A stretch of DNA of 64,000 bases from Sweltsa coloradensis (GCA_024449915.1 JAMZAV010000007.1:1674001-1738000), one strand, 5' to 3'; numbered from the stretch's first letter, positions 22,480-34,681 are shown. A program made the numbers and translations. The notes: a model not told the origin generated them from the letters alone.

Positions 22480-24660
22480 TAAGTGAAATTTTATCCAATA
22501 CCGATAGTTATATTTGCAAATTTCAGCCCTTCAGGCTGAGATTTATGTTCTCCTTGCTTTCCCAACCTATCAACCCTTCTCCAATCTAACTAGCCAATAG
22601 GCATTTTCCACACTTAGAAATTTTGATATTGGGCCTAAATATTTAGCAGCTCCTCCATCAATGACTTTTAAATCAATTAAGCCCTACTTTGTAGCATACC
22701 GGTATCCCTATCAATTATTCAATAATCTTCAATAACTTTGTAGGTATGTATCGAGTTACGCAGTAGGGCCTACTTCGATTTTAAAATTATGTCATAAAGC
22801 CATTAGGCCTAAGGTGAATTGAAAACAACCTGAATTGAATTTTTGATCCAAAAAGGAAGAATACTTTGCTTACAAGCTAGTTTTAAAGTCGATCGATGAT
22901 AACTGCGCATGTAATAGATATCCTTCAGATTCCAGGTACTGCAAGATGAGATTGAGCTTGTGAGTATAGCAAAAAACTTTTTGGGCCTAACGATACTAGT
23001 TTTTTATCTATTGCGTTTTGAAATGCGCTGGAATTCCCTATCTTATGCATTGTAGATGAACAAAAACCTACACTTTCAATCGCATATCGTTGCGTAACAT
23101 CGTGACCTGTTAATGAATATTAACAAATTTACGTGCAAAATGTAGATAATTTCACGACTAACATTATTTGCTTTTGAAAATGTGGTCAAACGGGGTTCGT
23201 TTTCGAGATATTTAAGATGTTTGGTCTAACTTCAACTCGTACGGCCGAGCGATTACAAGAATTACGGCAACAGCGCCGTGACGTCGCACGCCGTAGTCTG
23301 CTGTCGATGACGAAAGACAGGGGTGGGTGTGGCCTACACCTTCAATGCCTATTCTGCTCGCGGCTCAGCATTCATATCAATATTTAGTTATCTGCTGCTC
23401 TAATTTGTAAACCAAATAGATTAGGCGGTAGACTAGTAGACAATTATGTGAACGTACTTATTGTTCATTTATTTATATTTATATTTTATTTGTTTATATT
23501 ATTTATTTATTCCATTTCATCTATAAATCTACGAGCGTGCACGGGAGATTGCAAGACATGCTTGGGGCCTTGGTACATTTGCTAAATTAGGCCTAGATGA
23601 GACCATTTTCAAATCCACCTGTTCTTACCAAGAGATTACCAACAGAGGCTGTGGCAAATACATAAAATATAAAAAGAAAGGAAAAGATTACAAAAATTAA
23701 ATCTATCACGGATAAAGATATAAATAATTATTATTTCCGGAAAAACAAAAGGAAAAAAAAACGCACAGGCCAGGTCTCGAACCGGGTACCTCTTGCATGC
23801 TACGCGAACACGCTGCGCTCATGCCACTTGAGTCCACGGCTTTGGGGCGGCTCAGATGAATACTCCTGCAGACAGACGCGGGGCGTTTGAGGGACGCTAA
23901 GAAAAAACGAGCGTAAAAGCTCATTGTTTGCAATGCGGGCGCTGTTTACACTTGCAAATCAATCAGCCAATGTTTCTTTGTCGTAATACACAGCCATATT
24001 CTGCAGATGTACGCAACTACTATTTATTTATATATAATTTAAGTTTGAGGTGGACGCTGGTAGCTTGCTACATCCTTTGGGACATTCAGTACTGCCATCA
24101 TAACAAACCAGTGCTATGTTGCCAAGTCAACATGTGGTTATTTGCTACAAGAAAGGTAGAATTAAAATCTTAATTTGTGGTTTTGACTATCTTAATGTTG
24201 ATGAAATACATATATATATATATAGAGAATTTATGTTCGTTTTGCATTTCTTCACCATTTCTTACTCAAGTGCTACAAATATTTATACATCAATTATTGT
24301 ATAATATTTAGTTTTATGATTGTGCCTAGTATGATATACTACTGGAGTTAAAATACAACACGCGCATTTAGAACAGAACAATATTATTATTTACTTTGTA
24401 TAAAATACATAAATTGATGAAGTTGTGTTGAATACCGTTTTAAATAATACCCTACTAGATGATGATAATATAGATAAAAGTATTATTTTAAGGTGTTTTA
24501 AGTTTATTTAATGTTAAAGAAATTGTTGTTTTGATAGGGTAGTTCACTTCATCGATCGACTTTAATAAAAATAGGCATGGACTTTATATTTACTAGCAGG
24601 GTGATTTTTTTTTACAAGCAGGGTGCTTAAAAGGGTGTTTAAAAAAAATTGACTTGTAGG
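22480..24660. other. Intron sequence with one tRNA-like repeat
   Basis: No exon is seen. A tRNA-like stretch lies at 23766-23845 (minus strand; AAGTGGCATGAGCGC and GGTTCGAGACC), probably a SINE head. A C+G-richer patch occurs at 23220-23360. Otherwise A/T-rich unassigned sequence. Confidence 0.5.
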
Positions 24661-24727
24661 CCTACCATAGGTCTTTAGCACCGTTTACACAAAACGGCAT
24701 TTTCACATCTCTAAGGAAACAACTTAC

Positions 24728-25110
24728 TTTTAAAAACGTGAATCTCTCCTTGTTACGTTCAAACTCCAGATCCTGATTCTTCTGCAGTGCGTCGCCTGTC
24801 CGCTCGAAGTCCACCTGAACCGAGTGATCGATGACCAGATCCGACGGACAGATTGGATTGATCCTGTCGGGGTCCCCACCGAGTCCCTTCACCGCGTCCC
24901 GCATGGCGGCAAAGTCCACGACGGCCGGCACTCCTGTGAAGTCTTGGAGGATCACCCTGGCTGGTTTGAAGGCTACCTCCACGCCACCTTCCACCACTTG
25001 GTTTGTCTCCCATGACAATACATTCTGCACATCTTGCTCTTTCACTTGAAAGTTGTCGCAATTTCGCACCGCAGATTCCAGTAGCACGCGAATGGAAAAG
25101 GGAAGTTTGT
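24728..25110 (-). CDS. ACO1: Aconitase / iron regulatory protein 1, coding exon 3
   Basis: This 383-nt exon has acceptor CTGTTTCAG above 25110 and donor AAA|GTAAGT below 24728. It completes an aspartate codon with exon 2, then reads [86 protein letters not shown] and [14 protein letters not shown], about residues 34-161. Every block aligns without gaps to vertebrate and insect IRP1/cytosolic aconitase, and [17 protein letters not shown] is diagnostic. The base composition is richer in G+C than the flanking introns. The next exon is 22.7 kb downstream. Confidence 0.97.
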
Positions 25111-25282
25111 CTGAAACAGCAACAATTTAATAGGCCTAGGTCTAATTACCATTTAACTAGGAAACGCTCAGTTGGACGCGTTGATAAGCGAGCACGTGCT
25201 ATAGCTAGACCCACATTGCACATTTTTTTACATTTTAATATTTGCGACGTTCGCTGTCCACGGGGCCAAGTTTCCAATATTA

Positions 25283-26057
25283 TTGGATGAGCGTAGCGAG
25301 CGGAGCGAAGATTCCATTTCACTACACTGGAGAAAAAAATCCGGAATGGTTTTTTTTTTCTTTTTTTTATGTATTTTTGTCTGTTTGTTAACACGATTCC
25401 GGCTAAACCGATACTCCTATTGCGATGAAATTTTATGGAGGTCTTTGAAATCTCTGAACTTAGTACTGCCACGTTTTTGAGCACAATCGGAAAATTATTT
25501 CTTATCAAAATCGCAATTTTTCGATTTTTTTTTATTTTTTAAAAATTTCTTCGACTTATAACACCGGCCTACATGCTTTATCCGATTTTAATGATTTTTT
25601 CACAGAACCATAATTTTATGAATAAAGATATTTGTGTAAATTTGAGCACAATCGAAAAATTATTTCTTATGAAAATCGAAATTTTACGGGTTTTTTCTTT
25701 TTTAAAACAAATCTTTGACTTTTAACACCTACATGCTTTATCCGATTGTAATGATTTTTTCACAGAACCTTAATTTTATGAATTAATATATTCTTGTGAA
25801 ATTTGAACACAATCGAATAATTATTTCTTATGAAAATCAAAAAATTTACGATTTTTTTCTTTTTTTAAATTACCATTAATTAAAAAAATTAAAGAATAAA
25901 GTTTATTTTTTTATTTAATTTAAATTAATTTTTAAAAAATCTCCAACTTCGTAATGATTTTTTCACAGATCAACAGAAAATCCACATAACACATGGTGGC
26001 TCAATGCACCAATTACGCTCATCCAACAACGCGGCGGGACTTAAGCGTTTTCCTAGT
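25283..26057 (+). mobile_element. Helitron-like element, family A, full-length copy
   Basis: TTGGATGAGCGTAGCGAGCG start, CCGGAATGG with poly-T, three internal A/T-rich repeats, then CGCTCATCCAACAACGCGG and AAGCGTTTTCCTAGT. Inserted in aconitase intron 2, 170 bp upstream of exon 3, after ATATTA and before TTATTATTGG. Confidence 0.8.
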
Positions 26058-26194
26058 TTATTATTGGCAAGATATTTTGGTAAACCCGTGGGTAAACTTT
26101 TACTTTGTGGATAAAATCCACCGCTATCTAGAGGATCTTGACATCATTTCTTTGGGAAAACTATTTTAACTCTTTGGTAACAAATAATACACTG

Positions 26195-26905
26195 CTTCCT
26201 CGATAGTATTTTGATTACTTCTAGGTGGCAGTGCATAGTGACCAGCAAACTCGTGCGACTTTTCGTTGCCATGGTAACGTTACTTTTGTTAAAATGTAAT
26301 TTCCATCTACACTACTTATTGGATCAAAATAAAATTAACATATTCGTGACCGGACGGACATTCTAAATGATTTGGCCACCTCAGATTTTGTCGTCGTTTA
26401 GTTTGAAAAAAAAACTTTCGATTAACTTTAATGTAACTTTTTAACTTTTTGAACGATTTTGCCACAAAACTAATGGCATTCAATCCAGATCGAAGCTTGC
26501 GGATGGTCCAAATTTCAACTCGATCCGAGCCTCCGTTCGAAATGGTAACGTTAATTTTGTTAAAATGTAATTTCCATCTACACTACTTATTGGATCAAAA
26601 TAAAATTAACATATTCGTGACCGGACGGACATTCTAAATGATTTAGCCACCTCAGATTTTGTCGCCGTTTAGTTTGAAAAAAAACTTTTGATTATCTTTA
26701 ATGTTTATTGTAACTTTTTAACTTTTTGAACAATTTTCGCCACAAAACTAATGGCATTCAATTGAGAACGAAGCTTGCGGATGGTCCAAATTTCAACTCG
26801 ATCCGAGCCTCCGTTCGAACGTTATGGCGAGACATACAAAAAAAAACAAAAAAAAAACAGTGACTATTTTTTCCAGCAGAGTCAAATGGAAACGCTCTGT
26901 AACGA
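26195..26905 (-). mobile_element. Helitron-like family C remnant with a tandem pair
   Basis: Two copies of a roughly 275-290-bp unit follow each other. Shared words are TAATTTCCATCTACACTACT, GACCGGACGGACATTCTAAA and CTCGATCCGAGCCTCCGTTC. The inverse of the same unit occurs at 50700-51720. Its 5' side, GTCAAATGGAAACGCTC, lies near 26880. Degenerate; the 3' end with CCTAG is not found. Confidence 0.6.
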
Positions 26906-28110
26906 TACAGCGCTCCCCATGTACACTATTACCTACTTCTCGATAGGCTACCATATATTAAATCTCATCCACCTCGGCTAGCCTACACAGTCAATGAGCA
27001 ACACACTTGGCATACAAATTAACACATAATTAGACATTTATTTTTAAACCAAGTAATAATACTACAGCAATTATTTAGTGAAATTGATCTGCTTGATAAC
27101 GACCACATTGGACATTAAAAGTTTATATCATACGACCTTCTTTGGCTGTTGTGTTTGAGTATGATTTTTCACCCATCTGTAGTCTTCTCTTGTGAGTCCT
27201 TATACTTCTAATCTTCTTACTTCTCTTCTCTTGAATTCTTCTTAAAAGTATATTTATAGGTGCCAAGTTGCAGACACATAAACTTATAATTGAAATGAGT
27301 TTTAAAATGAATCACTTCTGCTTTCTTTACTAGAGCAAAACCTCCTTGACCTAACTCGATTCAAGTAGCATCAAAGATGGCCATTCTGTTCCTGGTCAAA
27401 TTCATTGTTTCAAAGTTCTAGATTTTTGTATCTTTTTTACACATCACATAAAACACTTTTTAATATTTACTTATTTTTTATAAATTTAAATTTGCTGTAT
27501 TTACCTTTAATAATCATTATCAGAACATTATTAGAACTTTAAATAATATAATTATTTTACCATAAGTGAAAAATACAGCCTTCTGAAACTTGGTTATAAA
27601 TGTAAACAAACTACTCAATCACTGCCTACTTGAAACCTTTTATACATTTTAAGAAGTCACTGCCTACTAGAATCATTTTATACATTTTAAGAAGTCACTG
27701 CCTACTGGATCTTAATTACTTTTACCAAGTTTTAGATTTAAGAGACTGGTACTTTACAGCTCGCTTAATAAGGTAAGCCCTACCTAGGCCTAATCATTTC
27801 TATTTTGTCAGAAACGACAATTTTATAGGCCCTAACAAGCCTAGGCATTATATTTTAAAACTCTTGTTTTCAATGTTTCAACATGCCGGTAACGGGTTAA
27901 GTCTTAGAAGGGGGTGGCTTTTTAAATTATAAACATTTGACAATGTTGCATTGATTGATAAAATCAATATCTTTGCCCAGGTCTCTCTACTAATAATCTC
28001 TTATTAAGAATTTCTAGGCCAATTGTTTCATTTCTCAGTCCAGTCCTTCTTTCTACAAGCCAATCGGAGTACAGAAAGTTCACTCCCAGCCATTTGGGGG
28101 AAGGCAGTAA
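26906..28110. other. Intron 2 sequence with a short tandem repeat
   Basis: Between 27617 and 27712 a 44-46-bp unit is repeated just over twice (TCACTGCCTACT then TTTTATACATTTTAAGAAG). The remaining sequence is A/T-rich and unassigned, with no exon. Confidence 0.6.
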
Positions 28111-29663
28111 TTGGATGAGCGTAGCGAGCGAAGCGAAGATTCCATTTCACTACACTGGAGAAAAAAATCCGGAATGTTTTTTTTTTTTTGTATTATTGTG
28201 TGTTTGTTAACACGATTCCGGCTAAACCGATACTCCAATTACGATGAAATTTTATGGAGACTTTCGAAATCTCTGAACTTAGAACTGCCACGTTTTTTAG
28301 CGCAATCGGAAAATTATTCCTCATTAAAACCGCAATTTTACGATTTTTTTTTATTTAAAAAAAAATTCTTCAGCTTATAACACAGTCTACATGCTTTATC
28401 CGATTTTAATGATTTTTTCCCAGAACCTTAATTTTATGAATTTAGGTATTCGTGTGAAATTCAAGCGCAATCGAAAAACTATTTCTCATGAAAATCATAA
28501 TTTTACGTTTTTTCTTCTTTTTGGATGAGCGTAGCGAGCGAAGCAAAGATTCCATTTCACTACACTGGAGAAAAAAATCCGGAATGTTTTTTTTTCTTTT
28601 TTTCTTTTTTTTTGTATTTTTGTCTGTCTGTTAGCACGATTCTGGCTAAACTGATAATCCGATTGCAATGAAATTTTATGGAGACCTTCGAAATCTCTGA
28701 ACGAAGAACTGCCACGTTTTTGAGCGCAATCGGAAAATTATTTCTCATGAAAATCGCAATTTTACGATTTATTTCGATTTTTTGAAAATTTCTTCGACTT
28801 GTAACACCTACATGCTTGTCCGATTTTAATGCTTTTTTCACAGAACCTTAATTTTATGAATTCAGGTACTCATGTGAAATTTGAGCGCGATCGAAAAATT
28901 TTTTCTCAAGAAAATCGAAAGTTTACGGGTTTTTTCTTTGTTTAAACAATTCTTTGACTTATAACACCTACGGTAGCCTACATGCTTTATCCGATTGTAA
29001 TGATTTTTTCACAGAACCTTAATTTTATGAATTAATATATTCGTGTGAAATTTGAGTACAATCGAATAATAATTTCTTATGAAAATCAAAATTTTACGAT
29101 TTTTTTCTTTTTTAAACGACGATTAATTTAAAAAATTAAAAATTAGAGTATATTTTTTATTTAATTTAAATTAATTTTTAAAAAATCTTCAATTAAGTAA
29201 TGATTTTTTCACAGAACAACAGAAAATCCGCATAACACTTGGCAACTCAATGCACCAATTACGCTCATCCAACAACGCGGCGGGACTTAAGCGTTTTCCT
29301 AGTTTAAAACAATTCTTTGACTAAACAGACCTACATGCTTTATCTTATTGTAATGATTTTTTCACAGAACCTTAATTTTATGAATCAATATATTCGTGTA
29401 AAATTTGTGCGCAATCGAATAATTACTTCTTGTGAAAATTTCAATATTACAATTTTTTCCTTTTTTAAAATTACGATTAGGCCTAATTAAAAAAAATTTA
29501 AAATTTAAGTTAATTTTTTATTTTATTTTATTTAATTTAAAAAAATCTTCAACTTAGTGATGATTTTTTCACAGAACAACAGAAAATCCGCATAACACAT
29601 GGCAGCTCAATGCACCAATTACGCTCATCCAACAACGTGGCGGGACTTAAGCGTTTTCCTAGT
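28111..29663 (+). mobile_element. Helitron-like family A copy, itself split by another family A copy
   Basis: It begins TTGGATGAGCGTAGCGAGCG at 28111, breaks at 28520 in the poly-T stretch of an internal repeat, and resumes at about 29304 with AAAACAATTCTTTGAC. It finishes CGCTCATCCAACAACGTGG and TTTTCCTAGT at 29663. The flanks are GGCAGTAA and TACTAATTAC, with no duplication. Confidence 0.8.
28521..29303 (+). mobile_element. Helitron-like family A copy nested in another copy
   Basis: A complete copy (TTGGATGAGCG to TTTTCCTAGT) lies within an internal repeat of the outer copy. The joined flanks TTCTTCTTT and TTAAAACAATTC recreate the uninterrupted sequence seen at 9940 and 25695, so both boundaries are fixed to within one or two T residues. 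No target duplication was made. Confidence 0.85.
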
Positions 29664-29797
29664 TACTAATTACTGTAATTAGGTCTGGGGGACTAATGGT
29701 TGCCACTGGGCGGACGGGTCCATTTACAAACGTAAGAAATTGTTATGTTGTAATGAAATGTAAGCTAGCTTGATATCCTTACAAATCATAAACTCAC

Positions 29798-29890
29798 CAT
29801 AATTTGGTCCCAATGAAATTAAATCATAATATTTGTAGTCTTTCCCATCAACTGGAAAAGTCTTCAAGTGACTGCGATATGGGTTATGTT
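29798..29890 (-). CDS. ACO1: Aconitase / iron regulatory protein 1, coding exon 2
   Basis: This 93-nt exon has acceptor GTTTCCAG above 29890 and donor TATG|GTGAGT below 29798. It is phase-compatible with exons 1 and 3 and encodes EHNPYRSHLKTFPVDGKDY, then KYYDLISLGPNY, about residues 3-33. This corresponds to the N-terminal NPFAxxxxxxxxGxxYKYFDL region of IRP1 and is too short to stand out as an open reading frame. Its identity rests on splice sites, phase and position between a start-codon exon and the strongly conserved exon 3. Confidence 0.9.
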
Positions 29891-31225
29891 CTGGAAACAC
29901 AATAGGTACGTATAATTAGAAGTGAGCCAAGTGATTAAGGCCTACTTGTATAAAAGCAGTCTTCACCATCCGTGGAGAAGCGTCCTATGAGACAATGAGA
30001 CAAAGTTTATCCTGTACAAAAATTACTTGTAGGTATACCCTAATAATATAGAATGTAATTATTTATTTTCTAATACAATTTGGTCTTCTTGTCCCTTGAA
30101 TGTTTGAATTGACGCGATGACCGAGTGGAACAGCACGCAACATCACTGTAGCGCCATCTACCGTTGCAATTTAAAACAGGTGGTAGAGGCGGTCCTAAGT
30201 ACTTATGATTTGACATTTGAGAAACACAAGCAGAGACATTTCAAGCCAGCGCATGCTCAGAGTACTATTTTCGTTGTTTTTAAAAGTAGGGGAAGTAGGA
30301 GTCAAGTCTTGGTGGTTCGAGATGCTTGAGGGACGTTGACGATGGTGGGAGGGTGTTGGGGTGGGTTGGTTTCCCTCCCTCTCGCTTGCGTCATAGGTTG
30401 AACATGTGCTATAAGTGAAGTGATCGACAAAATCACCAAGTTGACCAGTCGTTTGATAAGGGAAGTTGATATTCTTTTTGTCTCTCTTTTATTGTTAGCC
30501 CTAAGGTAGGCTAGGTACCTTGTTTATTGAGGTGTAATTTGTGGGAACACTTGCATGCATTTTTTTAATATGCGTAGGCCTACCAACTAGGCCTACCAAT
30601 AGACCTAGAACTGTAGGCTAATCATTTCTATTTTGCAAGCTGTTTTTTTTTTTTTAGTTTTTTAAGGGTTAAATCGGCCGCCGAGTCACTAAAACTTCAC
30701 ATTTACCAAAAACTCAATTGCAGAAACACTATTTACCAAGCCTAGGTCCTAGGTGTAAATAAAGACCGGCAAGCATTCAGTGTTCAGAATTTTAAAGCAA
30801 TCAGGAAATGCCCATTAATAGCATTTTTGAATTTTTTTCATGGTTCAAATCCAGTCAGACATATCATAGCCATTCAGTTGCCTTGTTTAGCACCAAAGTC
30901 TATGGAGGGAGGGAAGCCCCCTAACTGGGTGCGCTGTAAGAAATTTGACAGTAGGCTAGCCAGCACTCTTTCGGTTGGGGCGGTCCAACTATGAAAGTGA
31001 ATGATAACCAACTTGTAATGATTTATATTTTATAATTAGTCGGTAGGCCTACAGATTTATATTACTATTTTAAAATTTACCATACTCACATGTTTTATTT
31101 TATTATGTTTTATAAACAAAAGTAAGTTACTATGAGTTGCGTGGAGTTTACGTGGTCTAGGCATGGAGTTTAAATAGTACTGTGGTCTAGGTCTACACTT
31201 ACCGTAGGCCTATTAATAAACTACT
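29891..31225. other. Intron 1 sequence, unassigned
   Basis: Mostly unassigned A/T-rich sequence with TAGGCCTA words near 30580. A short open frame at 30117-30329 shows no family resemblance. No exon or clear element. Confidence 0.5.
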
Positions 31226-33149
31226 TAGGGGTAATGTGGGTAATTGGAAACACTTTTAGTGTTTTTAAAATTTTTTTTTTGTATGGTATTTTTATTGCTT
31301 TTTTTAAACTCGAATTTGTTTCCAATTACCCCGGATATTGGGGTAAATGGAAACAGCCATGGTACAACTCATAGACCCATAAGGAAACTAAAGTAGGGTA
31401 ATTGGAAACAAAGCATTTTAAGCTGTGATTCTAACACAAAAAGAATTAATACATTATGATACAAACTGTAGATTCTGTGTACATTTAAAGAAAAGCTTCC
31501 GTCGCAACGCAGAATTGTACGGAAAATCTCAAAAGCATCACAAGCATGAAAATAAGGCTGTTGTATAAAAAAAATGTATTTTGTATTTAAATATCAATAC
31601 AATCATCACTTAAAATTAAATTTACAAAAACTACATCAACAGATTGGTAAATTACCTACAAAAACAAAACATGCATCAATTGGGCAAATGGAAACGTTAG
31701 CTGCGGTTTTTTGGATTTCCTGTGATTTTGTAAAAAAAAATGCACATCTTTTCAATGGCATCTTGGTGTGGGTCCAAGACAAAGTCCACAGTGCCACTTA
31801 TATTTATTGGACCAGCAAATATATTATTTATTAATAGGCCTACTGTACCGAATCGTGGTCATCTCTTCGAGGGTATCTTTCCTTCCAAAACATGATAATC
31901 TGAAGCCTAAGTAAGAAGGCTGTGTAATCAAGACACTGTTGCCAACTTACCTTACTTTAAAACCAAACATATACCTAAATGTGTTTCCATTTACCCCTGA
32001 AATTTGTCCATAGCTTAAGGCTATTCGACCGCGTTTTTCTATTTTCCAAAATATGCTACCAAGTCAAAACATAGTTAATGGCTTTGAAACCTGGCTATTT
32101 TAGAAAATCAAAAATATTTTTTCCAAATTTTTCTGATCCGGTACACAGCCAATATAGCCATCTCAAAATAATTTCAAACTTCAATTCGCCAAGGCACATC
32201 ATTCAACGTAGGGTGTTGTGTTTTTGTGAAATTAATTTTCAACTGGTTTTCTAGGCCTATAGTCTGACTGCTCAAGAGAAAAAAGATTTTTTTTAACAAT
32301 TGTCTTTCCTGCGATTTTTTTTGTTTGGCGGTAGCCTACAAATCGGTAAAAAATACCGCTAAACGAAAAAATTCGCAGGAAAGACAATTGTTTAAAAATA
32401 TCTTTTTTTCTCTCAGTCAGTCTTTTGAAAAACAGTTGAAAATTAATGTCACAAAAACACAACACCCTACGTTGAATGGTGTAGGGGCCCCTTGGCGAAT
32501 TGAAGTTGGAAATTATTTTGAGGTGGCTAGGCCTATATTGGCCGTGTACCGGATCAAAAAAATTTGAAAAAAATATTTTTGATTTTCTAAAATAGCCAGG
32601 TTTCAAAGCCATTCACTATAGGCCTATTTTGACTTGGTAGAATATTTTGGAAAATAGAAAAACACGGTCGAATAGCCTTAACATGGATCTTTTGGCTTTG
32701 TTTCCAATTTCCCTGTATGTTTCCAATTATACCTAGTAGCTAATTCATGTTTCCAATTACCCCCAAGTATGAGATAATAGGGGAATTGGAAACATTGCTT
32801 ATCAGGAGAAACTATGGTGATTATCTAAATTTTGCCTATACCATATTGTTGACTAATGTGTCTTTATTAATTTCCATCCAAGAACAAATTTCTTAAAAAC
32901 AAAATAAGGACCAAAACAGGGAAAATTTTTAGAAGTGTTTCAAATTGAAACAAGTTTTTTGTGTAGAGGTTGGTTGCAATGTGAATGATATGCACATCAT
33001 CTAACAGAAAAAGCTGTAACTACTTGCACATTTTCCATAAAGGTCTGGACCATGCTATCTAACAATTTTTTTTAAAGTTTGAACTTCACATAGCCTACGG
33101 AAGTTATAAAGGGCGTTTCCAACTACCCCACATTTCCCCTACCCTACTA
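31226..33149. mobile_element. 1.9-kb TIR element with repeated GGAAAC-type subterminal words
   Basis: The left TAGGGGTAATGTGGGTAATT is mirrored at the right by inverted TAGGGGAAATGTGGGGTAG. The word TTTCCAATTACCCC or its inverse occurs about eight times inside (for example near 31250, 31320, 31395, 31985, 32700, 32750). This is the same design as the outer element at 11202-21896. A hairpin element with TTAA flanks is nested inside. No transposase. Confidence 0.6.
32019..32677. mobile_element. 659-bp near-perfect hairpin element with TTAA target sites
   Basis: Both arms (about 325 bp each) read inward from GGCTATTCGACCG. The inverse of the right half matches the left half nearly base for base, apart from small indels. 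The centre is near 32348 (CAAATCGGTAAAAAATACCG). TTAA lies exactly at both outer edges (32015-32018, 32678-32681), as for piggyBac- or Kolobok-type insertion. Open frames on both strands are mirror artefacts of the palindrome. Confidence 0.85.
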
Positions 33150-33483
33150 ATTAACAACTTAACTGTATTTAGGGCTATTCACACAGTTTGTTATTGATAA
33201 ATTGTTAATACCTAGGCCTATAATGAGTTACTTTTTTATTTATTAGGCCAAGTTGGTGAATGTTGTTTATTTAGTTTGGTGTTAATAGTTGGACCACCCC
33301 AAACCCAAAAAGTACCAGCTGACCTAGGCCTACATGCTAGTGTCTATTTGTCTAGACAGGGCCCAACCCAGGCCTAGCCCCCTTCAAACATTAAAAATAG
33401 TGCATAGGGACTAGGCTAGGCCTACCTAGGTTTAAGCGACGATCTCACCAATACAGGCTGACTAATGTAGCCTAGGGGCTAGG

Positions 33484-33698
33484 CTAAGGATGTGTCTGAT
33501 TGCTTGAAAAACGTGGCTTATTCTAATTCTCATTCTCAATTTGACATAAGGTAAGAAGCAATATACGAAGGGTCCCGATTGAGACCGAGAACGAGAATGA
33601 AACCTAGTAATGAAATAACCACACTCGTTTTCATTCTTATTCCGACCGAGACTGACAATGAGAATAAGAATGAGAACATAGTTCAGACACGTCCTTAG
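33484..33698. mobile_element. Small MITE with TA flanks and repeated AATGAGAATG words
   Basis: AGGATGTGTCTGA and inverted AGGACGTGTCTGAAC sit inside TA dinucleotides. The interior is made of ATTCTCATTC / GAGAATGAAA words in both orientations. It is located in intron 1, about 400 bp from the start codon. Confidence 0.6.
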
Positions 33699-34092
33699 AC
33701 TAGGGCCTAGGCCTAGCTAGGGCCTAGCCCCAAAGGGATTGGATACACAAAGGCCTAGCCTTAGATCCTGTGAATTGGGCGAGACATAACCTCAATTTGA
33801 TAGGCCTGAGCAGGCTACAATCCAGTTGGGCCAAATAAGCTTGAGCATAGCTTGCCTTGGCTTACAATCTTGAAAGATATATCAAGTGTAGGACATAGAC
33901 CCCTGAATAGGCTAGCTAGGCCTAGAGTATGCCAACATCCCAGACAAGTCTAAAGTGCAGGGTCAATGGGACTTGACCAAGATTCTGACCTACAAAACCA
34001 ATTTTAACAGAACTTCGTAGAAGTTAAATTATAGTAGATATTTACTAGACTTGGTACAGCCATGTAGTAGGCTGTTGTATTTCTAAACCTAC

Positions 34093-34099
34093 CTGCCAT
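34093..34099 (-). CDS. ACO1: Aconitase / iron regulatory protein 1, start-codon exon 1
   Basis: The minus strand reads CCAAGC-ATG-GCA-G followed by donor GTAGGT. Seven coding bases (Met, Ala and the first base of Glu) join in phase to exon 2 (AA CAT AAC). A purine lies at -3. The tiny coding part fits IRP1 genes, where the start codon lies at the end of a mostly untranslated first exon. The exon's 5' boundary cannot be set from sequence alone. The call depends on the phase match and on no better start being visible. Confidence 0.7.
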
Positions 34100-34330
34100 G
34101 CTTGGACTTCCTAGCTTTCTACAAAAAATCAAAAAACTTCAACCAAAACAAAAGTGGGGTTAAGAGATTTTGAAATGTCACTAGCAGCACTGGTCACACG
34201 ACGGGAAATCACAACACGAGCGACGTCATCGCCATCTATGATCGCCATCGTGATCGTGCTGATATTCACGTAGGCCACACATTGGCGCCAATTATGATGG
34301 TCACGAGATCAAATCTAATATACTCATTTT
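34100..34330 (-). promoter_or_regulatory. Probable promoter / 5' UTR region of the aconitase gene
   Basis: A locally CpG-containing stretch upstream of the start codon. On the minus strand it has AGATGGCGATGACGTCGC (YY1-like ATGGCG and a CRE-like TGACGTC) near 34225, and AATTGGCGCCAATG (inverted CCAAT boxes around a GGCGCC core) near 34293. No TATA box is evident. These are motif resemblances only. Confidence 0.3.
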
Positions 34331-34529
34331 ACTGCTCACCACTTTACTGAATTCCAAAACAAAACAATGTTTGGTTCGCCCAAGAGCCATAACTGGCCCA
34401 TGGCCATGAATATTAGTAGATATTTCTTACTGGAAATTAAATGTGAGACTAATGATTATAGGCATATTGTGAAACTAAAATGTATTGTGAAATGTATTGT
34501 AAAAATAGCAATTTGCTAAATAAAAAGTG

Positions 34530-34681
<152 letters not shown>

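Larger units (their letters stand above)
2049..24727 (-). other. Aconitase/IRP1 intron 3, a 22.7-kb transposon nest
   Basis: Exon 3 ends on a whole codon with donor GTAAGT and exon 4 starts on a whole codon after AG, so this is a phase-0 intron. Nearly all of it is assignable to mobile elements, several stacked inside one another, which are listed separately. Everything else inside it is non-coding for the host gene. Confidence 0.9.

Noticed and set aside
24759..25061. Long alternative frames over the aconitase exon on both strands
   Set aside because: They overlap the conserved aconitase frame and encode nothing recognisable.
27617..27712. CRISPR-like repeat
   Set aside because: Only about two adjacent units with no spacers, in a eukaryotic intron; it is a simple tandem duplication.
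32232..32612. Mirror-image open frames on both strands
   Set aside because: They arise from the palindromic hairpin element; no codon-level conservation or family resemblance.
34180..34200. CAGTGC loop-like word in the aconitase 5' leader (minus strand), resembling an iron-responsive element
   Set aside because: The five bases before and after CAGTGC (GTGAC and TGCTA) cannot pair as the upper stem, and no bulged C is placed correctly.
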